From Kiritimatiellia bacterium (lineage in GTDB: Bacteria > Verrucomicrobiota > Kiritimatiellia > RFP12 > UBA1067), in assembly GCA_028707675.1 (NCBI GenBank), contig JAQWAM010000005.1, positions 1 through 14,453 on the forward strand: 14,453 bases of DNA. Direction: 5' to 3'. Within the stretch, counting starts at the first letter, position 1. Every line of letters starts with the position of its first letter. Below the pieces are notes generated by a model that saw only the letters and a program-made list of their open reading frames with translations, made no database searches and was not told the origin of the DNA. Positions 1-6,045 of this stretch are shown here, one piece after another. The position numbers were made by a program, and so were the translations under genes.

Positions 1-264
1 GCTTTGGTGGCGGCGGGCATGCTGGTTTTCGGGCAGCGCCTGCCGTCTATGGCGGCGGGCCAGCCCGCGCCGGGCCGCTGGGCGCTTTACGCGATTCACT
101 GGATCGCGCCGCATTTGGAGTTCTTCGATCTGAGACAGCGGCTGGTGCATGAATGGCCGCCGGTCGGCTGGGGTGTGTGCGGGGCGGTTTGGCTTTATGC
201 GCTGTGCTACGCCGCGGCCTGTCTGGCGCTGGCGGCCGTGATATTCCGGCGGAAAAAGTTTTGA
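1..264 (+). CDS. ABC-2 type transporter permease, C-terminal fragment
   Basis: The reading frame is open from the first base and ends in TGA at 262-264, so only about the last 87 residues are present. Two hydrophobic helices are visible (near LVAAGMLVFG and from GVCGAVWLYALCYAAACLAL to AAVIF), separated by a loop with HWIAPHLEFFDLRQRLVH, and the protein ends in the basic tail RRKKF. A loop of the form 'P-x-x-E-x-F-D-L' followed by a last membrane helix and a charged end is typical of the C-terminus of ABC-2 family permeases, which form the membrane channel of export ABC transporters. The ATP-binding partner would lie upstream of the window. The stop codon sits inside the ribosome-binding site of the next gene, which implies co-transcription. 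The substrate cannot be inferred. Confidence 0.6.
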   Translation, partial: ALVAAGMLVFGQRLPSMAAGQPAPGRWALYAIHWIAPHLEFFDLRQRLVHEWPPVGWGVCGAVWLYALCYAAACLALAAVIFRRKKF

Positions 265-272
265 GGTCGGTG

Positions 273-1124
273 ATGGCTCGCGACTTGAATAAATGGCTGT
301 TCCTAGGCTTTGCGGGGACGGCGGCGCTGCTGGGCAGGATAATCCCCGCATCATGCGGCGAAGGCATGCCGCAGGTCCGAGGGGACGATGTGCTTGCGCA
401 GGTTCTGGGAGAGACTCGGCTGGCGGTCAGTCAGGCGTTGCTGGAGAAGGCCGATGAATATTTCCATGGCGGGGTAAGGCACCAAGATTCCGAACACGGA
501 GTAGTGTCGGTAACAGGCCATGACGAGCACGGCCATGACCACGGGCATGAAGAGGATGCCTGCGGCGCGTCATGCGGGTTTGACCCGTGGGGCATGATCA
601 ACCGGCGTGTGCATGTGCAGGAGCACCGCCACATGCACGGCGCCGAGGCGAACGAGTTGCTGCCTTGGCTGTGGGCTGCCAACCGCGTGTCGTCCGAAAA
701 CCTGCAGAGCTTTCAGGCGTCGATATATGTGTTGAACCGCATGTTGGACAAACCACATGCGGCATTGGAAATGCTTGAGCAGGGGATTGCCAGAAATCCC
801 GGCAGCGCGCATCTGGAGTTCGAAAGGGGCGAGATGTATCTTAATACCTTCAAAGACGTGGTACAGGCCGAGGCGGCTTTCAGGATGGCGCTGGCGAAAA
901 ACCCGCGCGGCCGAGCCGAAAAAGATGAGGACGCGCGCCATCTGCGTCTGCGGACGCTCTTATATCTGGGTTACCTGTCACAGCGCAAGGGCGACACCGA
1001 AACGCTGCGATTGTGTCTGCGCGAGGCCGTTGAGTTGTCCCCGAAACATGTCTGCACGCGCGGTCTGCGTGAGCTCGTTGAAAAAGGCGCGCCGCCGGCC
1101 GGTGTGCTCTCGAACCAACGTTAA
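273..1124 (+). CDS. His-rich TPR-repeat protein, probably exported or membrane-anchored
   Basis: This 283-residue protein starts at ATG 273. The purine-rich GAGGT at 263-267 lies 5 nt upstream and overlaps the stop of the permease gene; an ATG at 153 in the same frame lies inside the permease gene and was rejected. Residues 1-28 (RDLNKW, then a hydrophobic stretch LFLGFAGTAALLG, then Cys28) look like an N-terminal signal or anchor. Residues 65-122 are very rich in His (HDEHGHDHGH at 83-92, HRHMH at 118-122) with Cys97 and Cys101, suggesting metal binding. From about residue 128 on there are helical pairs with TPR character (ALEMLEQGIARNPGSAHLEF, AEAAFRMALAKNP, TLLYLGYLSQRKGD, CLREAVELSP). TPRs mediate protein-protein contacts. 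Tight coupling to an ABC permease suggests a transporter accessory role. I cannot name a family, and the metal-binding idea is inference. Confidence 0.7.
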   Translation: MARDLNKWLFLGFAGTAALLGRIIPASCGEGMPQVRGDDVLAQVLGETRLAVSQALLEKADEYFHGGVRHQDSEHGVVSVTGHDEHGHDHGHEEDACGASCGFDPWGMINRRVHVQEHRHMHGAEANELLPWLWAANRVSSENLQSFQASIYVLNRMLDKPHAALEMLEQGIARNPGSAHLEFERGEMYLNTFKDVVQAEAAFRMALAKNPRGRAEKDEDARHLRLRTLLYLGYLSQRKGDTETLRLCLREAVELSPKHVCTRGLRELVEKGAPPAGVLSNQR

Positions 1125-1141
1125 TAAAAGGGTGGCGCTAG

Positions 1142-1246
1142 ATGATTGTGAACAGAACGATGACTTTTATATGCCTGGCCGCGCTGGCCCTGGCGGTTTT
1201 ATGTGTTTGCGGCTGCTTGCACGCGGACATCGGCAATATGCGCTGA
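1142..1246 (+). CDS. 34-residue micro-protein, possible small lipoprotein
   Basis: ATG 1142 opens a 34-codon frame ending in TGA 1244-1246. A purine-rich AAAAGGG at 1126-1132 lies 9 nt upstream. The product has a short positive N-terminus (MIVNRT), a hydrophobic core (FICLAALALAVL) and a Cys-rich end of the core (CVCGC), followed by LHADIGNMR. The segment V-C-G-C resembles a lipobox, although Cys at position -2 is unusual. If cleaved there, the mature lipopeptide would be only 10 residues. The gene fills the gap between the TPR gene (17-nt gap) and the exonuclease (3-nt gap), so it may be translationally coupled to both. It could instead be a fortuitous ORF; the ribosome-binding site, the textbook signal-peptide profile and the exact gap fit argue that it is real. 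Confidence 0.5.
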   Translation: MIVNRTMTFICLAALALAVLCVCGCLHADIGNMR

Positions 1247-1249
1247 GGC

Positions 1250-1843
1250 ATGGGCGGGACCTACACAGAGGCGCGGCACGCGTGTTTCACTGTGGTCGAT
1301 TTCGAGACCACGGGGAGCGTGGACGGTTATCCGGTGGAGCCGTGGCAGATCGGCATGGTGCGGATAAACCGCCGCAGGGTTAGCGCTGGCGAGTGTTTCG
1401 AATCACTCTTGCGCGTGGGCGAACGCCCCTTCAATCCGCGCGCGCCGGGACGACACGCCGTTTTGCGCGCGCAGATAGCGGCAGCGCCGACAGTGTATGA
1501 CCTGTGGCCGGAGTTGCAGGTGTGGGTGCGCGGGTGCCCGATGGCAGCGCACAATGTCGGCACGGAGCGCGGGGTGCTGAGGCGCGCCGCGCCGCTGCAC
1601 CGCATCGGGCCCTGGGTGGACACGCTGGCGTTGACGCGCCACGCTTATCCCCGTTTGGAATCAAAGGCGCTGGAGGATGTGACGCGGGAGCTGGGGCTGG
1701 AGACCTACGTGCGGTCGTTATGTCCCGACCGCGAACCTCACGACGCCTTATACGACGCTTTCGCGTGCGCGGCTCTGCTGGAGCATTTTCTGTCGCTGCC
1801 GGGCTGGGAGCGCGTCACGGTTGAGGAGTTGAGCGGGCGCTGA
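1250..1843 (+). CDS. DnaQ-like DEDDh 3'-5' exonuclease
   Basis: This 197-residue protein is the size of a stand-alone proofreading-type exonuclease domain. Exo I is VVDFETTG with Asp17 and Glu19. Exo II is AHNVGTE at 100-106. Exo III is HDALYDA with His164 and Asp169, the DEDDh arrangement. These enzymes remove nucleotides from 3' ends of DNA or RNA using two metal ions held by the acidic residues. The Exo II acidic position is Glu106 rather than the usual Asp (HNxxFD). A further PWVDTLAL segment is typical of the family. The start is ATG 1250, 3 nt after the stop of the 34-codon gene, with GAGG at 1245-1248 too close to act as a normal ribosome-binding site, so coupled translation is likely. 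It could be a PolC/DnaQ-type accessory exonuclease or an RNase T-like enzyme. No polymerase domain is attached. Confidence 0.82.
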   Translation: MGGTYTEARHACFTVVDFETTGSVDGYPVEPWQIGMVRINRRRVSAGECFESLLRVGERPFNPRAPGRHAVLRAQIAAAPTVYDLWPELQVWVRGCPMAAHNVGTERGVLRRAAPLHRIGPWVDTLALTRHAYPRLESKALEDVTRELGLETYVRSLCPDREPHDALYDAFACAALLEHFLSLPGWERVTVEELSGR

Positions 1844-1859
1844 AAATCCTGGAGGAAGA

Positions 1860-2471
1860 ATGAAACTTTTGATAGCGACGCGGAACAAGCACAAATTGGA
1901 GGAACTGCGTCAGCTTTTCGATTTCCCCGGACTGGCGCTGTTGGCGGCGGACGAAGTGCCGGGGCTGCCGGAAGACGTGGTCGAAGACGCGGATACCTTC
2001 GAAGGCAACGCCCTGAAAAAAGCGCGCGAGCTCTGTCACGCGTCGGGACTGTGGACCATGGCCGACGACTCGGGACTTGAGGTGATTGCGCTGGGCGGCG
2101 CTCCGGGGGTTTTCTCGGCGCGCTACGCCGGCGAACCGTGCAGTTATGCGGACAACAACGCGAAACTGCTGCGTGAGCTTGAAGGCGCGTCCGACCGCCG
2201 GGCGCGCTTTCGGTGCGCCATCGCGCTGTGTGCGCCGGAAGGCCGGGAATGGACTGTGGCTGGCGAGTGCCCGGGGATGATTCTAGAACGCTCGCGCGGC
2301 ATGGCTGGCTTCGGCTACGACCCTCTCTTTGTGCCGGAAGGCTTCGACCGTACCTTCGCCGAGTTGGACGCCGCCGCCAAAAACAGCGTCTCGCATCGAG
2401 GCGAGGCCATGCGCCGCGCTGCTGCGGCTTGGGGCGGTATGCTCGCGGCGGAGGCGCTCATGCAAGCATGA
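1860..2471 (+). CDS. rdgB: RdgB/HAM1 non-canonical purine NTP pyrophosphatase
   Basis: This enzyme hydrolyses dITP, ITP and XTP to the monophosphate plus pyrophosphate, keeping deaminated purines out of DNA and RNA. The 203-residue length is normal for the family. The N-terminal substrate-binding signature is IATRNKHKLEEL (residues 5-16). The catalytic and metal-binding core is MADDSGLEV (67-75, Asp69/Asp70). GFGYDPLFVPEG lies at 150-161 and the base-recognition motif SHRGEA at 178-183. GGAGGA at 1851-1856 precedes ATG 1860, and the gap after the exonuclease stop is 16 nt, so the two are probably one operon. The last 14 nt overlap, tail to tail, the end of the dehydrogenase gene on the other strand. 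Function is near certain. Confidence 0.96.
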   Translation: MKLLIATRNKHKLEELRQLFDFPGLALLAADEVPGLPEDVVEDADTFEGNALKKARELCHASGLWTMADDSGLEVIALGGAPGVFSARYAGEPCSYADNNAKLLRELEGASDRRARFRCAIALCAPEGREWTVAGECPGMILERSRGMAGFGYDPLFVPEGFDRTFAELDAAAKNSVSHRGEAMRRAAAAWGGMLAAEALMQA

Positions 2472-3504
2472 CCTGCCCGCCGGTGACAGGCACGGCTTGG
2501 CCGGTCTCGTACTGCTGCTCCATCAGATAATACACGGCCTTCATAACGTCCTGAGTGGCGCATCCGCGGCGCATAGGCACTTTGGACTCGTAGAAACGCT
2601 TCACGTCATCAAAGGTCTTGGCGCCGGGCACCTTGCCGCTGTCGAGATACTGGCGGAAAAGGCCCTTCTCGGGATCAGACCATAGCGGCCCGTCATAAAA
2701 GTTTCCGGGGCAGATCGAATTGACCTTGATGCCGTCCTCAATGAGCTCCATGGCGAAGCTTTGCGTCAGGCCGATGCCGCCGAACTTCGAGCCGGCGTAT
2801 GCGCCGTTCTTGTTCGATCCGGTCAGGCCCGACTTGCTGTTGATCTGGATGATGTCGAACAACGCGCCGGGGGCGGCGCGGCGCTGAATCGCCATAATCG
2901 GGGCCGCCGCCTGCACTGACAGAAAATAGCCTTTGTAGTTGACGGCGGTCACGAAGTCGATATCTTTCTCCGAGATGGTCTTGACGCTGCCCGCGCGCAG
3001 CACGCCCGCGTTGGCCACGAGCAGGTCTAGCCCGCCGAAAGTTTCCACCACCTGCGCGAAGGCCTGTTTCAGAGATGCCGCGTCAGCCACGTTCACGGCC
3101 ACGCCGATGGCGGCCTCGCGGCCGCAGGCCGCGTTGACCTTTGCCGCGGCGGATCTGACGCCTTCGGCGTTGATGTCGGCCAAGGCGACCCAGGCGCCCT
3201 GCCGGGCAAGGTCTTCGGCGATCTCGAAGCCGAAACCCTGTGCCGCGCCGGTGACTGCGGCAATCTTGCCGGCGGCGCGCCCTGCCGTAGGCGCGGTATC
3301 CGCGGCATAGGCGCCCAGTCCGGTAATCGTGACGCGGCGCGCCCGCGCGGGCATCTGCTGACGCAGCGCCGTCAGAATGTCGTTGCATCCGTCGGGGATG
3401 GCGATGATTGGCTCGTCGCCCGCAAGGTCGGTCTTAACGAGACGCGGCAGGGTTCCGTTTTCGGCCATTATACCGCGCAGGGCGGGCAGGATTTGTGAAA
3501 GCAT
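2458..3504 (-). CDS. SrlD-like short-chain dehydrogenase/reductase with N-terminal extension
   Basis: This 348-residue NAD(P)-dependent oxidoreductase has its classical SDR domain from about residue 80. The nucleotide loop is VTGAAQGFG (84-92), and Asp110 follows the second strand, which favours NAD. ANAG lies at 164-167. The catalytic set is Asn189, Ser223, Tyr236 and Lys240 (YAGSK). The C-terminal part (CPGNFYDGPLW, KVPMRRGC, TGQAVPVTGGQVML) resembles sorbitol-6-phosphate 2-dehydrogenase (SrlD) and the SDR half of aldolase/dehydrogenase fusions, so a sugar-phosphate or deoxysugar substrate is likely but not fixed. The first 79 residues are extra compared with usual SDRs of about 250-270 residues. 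They end in RVTITGLGAYAADT, vaguely like the end of an aldolase domain. ATG 3504 is directly preceded by an in-frame TAA. A weak AAGG lies 12 nt upstream. The gene is transcribed divergently from the RdgC-like gene. Confidence 0.85.
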   Translation of the reverse strand: MLSQILPALRGIMAENGTLPRLVKTDLAGDEPIIAIPDGCNDILTALRQQMPARARRVTITGLGAYAADTAPTAGRAAGKIAAVTGAAQGFGFEIAEDLARQGAWVALADINAEGVRSAAAKVNAACGREAAIGVAVNVADAASLKQAFAQVVETFGGLDLLVANAGVLRAGSVKTISEKDIDFVTAVNYKGYFLSVQAAAPIMAIQRRAAPGALFDIIQINSKSGLTGSNKNGAYAGSKFGGIGLTQSFAMELIEDGIKVNSICPGNFYDGPLWSDPEKGLFRQYLDSGKVPGAKTFDDVKRFYESKVPMRRGCATQDVMKAVYYLMEQQYETGQAVPVTGGQVMLA

Positions 3505-3766
3505 TTTTTAGAGCTACCTTAGAGTTGTTGGTGAGAAGTCAGAAAGCTGACATTCTCTAAGGTTCCCCCGCGCATGTAAAGCTCAACCTGCACAGTTTGT
3601 CCGGAGGCACGACTAAGTTTAGCACCACTACACGTGCCGGATGCGATTCAGTTTCAACTAAACTTACATACTGTCAGCGGCGCGTTGCCGTGAGAATGCG
3701 GTTATGATAAAGTGACGGTGTATCTTTACGAATTAAAAGTATTACGCAGAAACATTAAGAGGGGTT
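3505..3766. promoter_or_regulatory. Divergent intergenic region with nested inverted repeats
   Basis: These 262 bases separate two divergent genes and hold no plausible ORF. They are AT-richer than the flanks. Three inverted-repeat sets are visible. CCTTAGAG (3517-3524) pairs with CTCTAAGG (3555-3562). Nested between them, GTCAG (3538-3542) pairs with CTGAC (3547-3551), and GAGAA (3533-3537) can pair with TTCTC (3553-3557). TAAGTTTAG (3614-3622) is a perfect 9-bp match to CTAAACTTA (3658-3666). A possible minus-strand promoter is TTTACA (3575-3580), 17-nt spacer, GAGAAT (3552-3557). A weaker plus-strand one is TTGCCG (3685-3690), 17 nt, TAAAGT (3708-3713). The 9-bp pair looks like a two-site operator between the promoters. 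This is inference from symmetry only. Confidence 0.45.
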
Positions 3767-4888
3767 ATGGCTTTTGACAGTGGCAGTGTGAGTTTCCGTT
3801 TGTTTTATTTACAGAAAGAATACGATTCGGGGCTGATCGGCGAGCTCGCCCGCAACGCGGCGCCGCCGATCAGTTCATTGGGGCGCGAGCCGATCTCGGG
3901 CTGGGTCGGCTGGCGGCATCTTTTCGACAGGGATCTTACGGACGAGCGGTGTGTGCTGGGGCCTTACCTGCACGCGCAACTGATGAGCGCCGAAAAGAAG
4001 GTGCCGGCCGCGCTTTTGCGGGCGCATGTCTGCATGGAGGAAGAGGCGGAGCTGCGGGCGCGCGGGGTTGAGTTTCTGAACAGGACAGCCAAGGCCGAGA
4101 TCAGGCAGCGGGTTTTCGAGACGTTGCAGCCGGCCATGCCGCCGACGTTAAGCAGCATTCCCGTGGTGGTGGATTTCCGCAATAATCTGCTGCTGGCCGG
4201 GGCTCTTTCCGACAAACAGGTTGACGCCCTTGCCGCGGCTTTCCGTGAGACCGCCGGGTCAGTGCCGGTACTGCTGACGCCCGAGACTGCCGCAATACGA
4301 CGTAAAGGATTGAACGCCAACGACTTAATGCCGACCAGTTTTTCGCCTGACACCTCGTTGGAAAGTCCGCATGAAAGCACTCTGGGCATGGACTTTTTGA
4401 CCTGGCTTTGGTTCGTCTGGGAGAAGGAAGGCGGCGTTTACCACCTGCCGGACGGGCGCGAATTCGGCATCATGCTGGAGGGGCCGCTGACGTTCTTCCG
4501 TGAGGGACAGGGAGCGCACGAGGCTGTCCTGCGCAAGGGCATGCCGCTCAACAGCCGCGAGGCCGGCACGGCGCTTTACTGCGGCAAAAAGCTCAGGCGG
4601 GCCAAATTGAGCGTCGCGTTAAAAGACGAGATTTACACGGCCACGCTGGATATGGATTTCGCGGTGCGTTCGCTCAAGCTGCCCAAGTGCGAGCAGGTTG
4701 ACCCGGCCGGTCGTTTTCAGGAACGCATGCTTTTCGTCGAAACGTTCTGGACGGCGCTGCTTGATCTTTATGACCGTTTCCTGGACTTGCGGGGCAGCCG
4801 CAAAAAATGGGAGGCGACCCTGTCCGGCATGCACGAGTGGATCAATCACGTCGGCGAGCACGCGGCGCCCGAAGCGGATGGCGAATAA
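3767..4888 (+). CDS. RdgC-like recombination-associated DNA-binding protein
   Basis: The 373-residue product has a layout resembling RdgC, a ring-shaped dimer that binds double-stranded DNA without sequence specificity and limits RecA filament formation in proteobacteria. Recalled E. coli RdgC features can be placed in order. A GWV segment with a preceding Ser/Gly region lies at 45-48. A charged helix 'EKKVPAALLRAHVCMEEEAE' (76-95) leads to 'KAEIRQRVFETLQPAMP' (109-125). A strand pair IPVVVDFRNNLLLAG (131-145) is followed by a helix and 'SVPVLLTPETA'. Near the end 'GKKLRRAKLSVALKDEIYTATLD' (273-295) precedes RSLKLP, as EAGKVVTKLALDW...LKRLKF does in E. coli. It is longer than E. coli RdgC (about 303 residues). 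AAGAGGGG at 3757-3764 precedes ATG 3767. Assignment rests on pattern similarity without alignment; a lineage-specific unknown is the alternative. Confidence 0.62.
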   Translation: MAFDSGSVSFRLFYLQKEYDSGLIGELARNAAPPISSLGREPISGWVGWRHLFDRDLTDERCVLGPYLHAQLMSAEKKVPAALLRAHVCMEEEAELRARGVEFLNRTAKAEIRQRVFETLQPAMPPTLSSIPVVVDFRNNLLLAGALSDKQVDALAAAFRETAGSVPVLLTPETAAIRRKGLNANDLMPTSFSPDTSLESPHESTLGMDFLTWLWFVWEKEGGVYHLPDGREFGIMLEGPLTFFREGQGAHEAVLRKGMPLNSREAGTALYCGKKLRRAKLSVALKDEIYTATLDMDFAVRSLKLPKCEQVDPAGRFQERMLFVETFWTALLDLYDRFLDLRGSRKKWEATLSGMHEWINHVGEHAAPEADGE

Positions 4889-4931
4889 ACCTGATAAAGG
4901 CTGCCGCGCGCGGCTTAGCGCTTAAAACTCT

Positions 4932-4959
4932 TTGGAAACGGCAGATAATTTTGTATAGT
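4932..4959 (+). promoter_or_regulatory. Sigma70-type promoter of the argC-parB operon
   Basis: TTGGAA at 4932-4937 and TATAGT at 4954-4959 are separated by 16 nt. Transcription would start near 4966 and leave a leader of about 24 nt before argC. The region between the RdgC-like stop (4888) and argC is AT-rich and otherwise empty, apart from a GC-only palindrome at 4903-4914. Confidence 0.65.
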
Positions 4960-4961
4960 AA

Positions 4962-4974
4962 TGAAAATTTTTCA
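4962..4974. promoter_or_regulatory. Palindrome at the argC start site, ARG-box-like
   Basis: TGAAA-ATT-TTTCA is a perfect 5-bp inverted repeat around a 3-nt centre that covers the predicted transcription start of argC. It resembles the AT-rich TGAAT...ATTCA half-sites bound by ArgR/AhrC arginine repressors, but the centre is one base shorter than the 4-nt W-tract of the E. coli consensus. Location fits repression. No argR gene is in the window. Confidence 0.35.
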
Positions 4975-4989
4975 GTGAAAAGGATTCCT

Positions 4990-6045
4990 ATGGTACGGGT
5001 AAAAGTTGTCGGGGCTTCGGGGTTTGGCGGAGTGGGGATTATTGAATTGGTTTCACAGCATCCGGACGCCGAATTGACCGCTCTGGTTGAGATGGATGAT
5101 ATCGGCACTCCGATTTCCAGACTGTATCCGCATCTCGCGGGTTTCTGCGACATGCCGCTGGTGGCGGCGGACGACCCCGCGGCGCAGGCGCCCGCCGACG
5201 TGGTGTTTTACGCCACGCCTGACCGGGTGGGCATGAAGCTGGCGCGCGAAGAATTGGCCAAGGGCGCCAAAGTGGTCGATTACAGCGGCGACTTCAGGTT
5301 CACCACGGCCGAGGCTTATGCCGACTACGCCGCGCGCATCGGCAAGCCGACTGAGCACGCGGCGCCGGACCTGCTCGGTAAAAACGCCTACGGTCTGGCC
5401 GAGCTGCACCGCTCCGAGATCATCAAGGCGGATGTGGTGGGGAACCCCGGCTGTTTCGCGTGCTCATGCGTTCTAGGCTTGGCGCCTGCGGCAGCGCGCC
5501 GCCTGATCAAGCCTTACAGCATCATCTGCGACTGCAAGACCGGCGTGTCGGGAGCCGGCAAAAAGGCGAACGCGGCTTTCCATTATCCGGCCCGTTACGA
5601 GCAGATGAACGCATATAAACTCGCGGGGCACCAGCACGTCTGCGAGATCGAGCATGAACTCAGCGCGCAGGCTGGAACAGATGTGAAGGTGACCTTCACC
5701 GGGCAGGTGGTGCCTGTCTGCCGCGGCATACTGTCGACGCTTTACGGGGATCTAGAAGCTGCGGCCGCAGAGCAGGAACTGCTGGACGTTTACCGCGATT
5801 TCTACAAGGACAGCCCTTTCGTGAGGGTCTACGGCAGCACGGCGTCGATCGGAACCATGAACGTGCGCGGCACGAACTATTGCAATCTGGTTGTCAGCGT
5901 GGATCAGCGTCTCAACCGTCTGCGCGTCGTCTCGCACATAGACAACCTCGTCAAAGGTCAGGCGGGGTCGGCCCTGCAGAATATGAATCTGATGTTCGGC
6001 CTGCCGGAAACCGCCGGCCTCAACCGTCCGGGGAACTACCCATGA
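4990..6045 (+). CDS. argC: N-acetyl-gamma-glutamyl-phosphate reductase
   Basis: ArgC performs the NADPH-dependent reduction of N-acetyl-gamma-glutamyl phosphate to the semialdehyde, third step of ornithine/arginine synthesis. The 351 residues match the long form of the family. The Rossmann signature VVGASGFGG lies at 6-14. The catalytic cysteine is in VVGNPGCF (Cys155). A His-rich active-site motif GHQHVCEIEHE lies at 213-223. The C-terminal SHIDNLVKGQAGSALQNMN stretch (315-333) is highly characteristic. AAAAGGA at 4978-4984 sits 5 nt before ATG 4990; the frame is open further upstream, but earlier starts lie inside the preceding gene and before the promoter. The last bases overlap parB as ATGA. 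The substrate-producing enzymes ArgJ and ArgB are encoded 4-7 kb downstream in a separate unit. Confidence 0.96.
   Translation: MVRVKVVGASGFGGVGIIELVSQHPDAELTALVEMDDIGTPISRLYPHLAGFCDMPLVAADDPAAQAPADVVFYATPDRVGMKLAREELAKGAKVVDYSGDFRFTTAEAYADYAARIGKPTEHAAPDLLGKNAYGLAELHRSEIIKADVVGNPGCFACSCVLGLAPAAARRLIKPYSIICDCKTGVSGAGKKANAAFHYPARYEQMNAYKLAGHQHVCEIEHELSAQAGTDVKVTFTGQVVPVCRGILSTLYGDLEAAAAEQELLDVYRDFYKDSPFVRVYGSTASIGTMNVRGTNYCNLVVSVDQRLNRLRVVSHIDNLVKGQAGSALQNMNLMFGLPETAGLNRPGNYP

Noticed and set aside
153-272. Upstream in-frame start for the TPR protein
   Set aside because: It would lie inside the permease gene; the ATG at 273 has a ribosome-binding site and gives a signal-like N-terminus.
4903-4914. 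Intrinsic terminator after the RdgC-like gene
   Set aside because: GCCGCG-CGCGGC is a perfect palindrome but has no loop and no T-run after it.
4807-4989. Upstream in-frame start for argC
   Set aside because: It lies within the RdgC-like gene and before the promoter, and the extra residues are unlike ArgC, whose conserved nucleotide-binding strand begins at residue 2 after ATG 4990.
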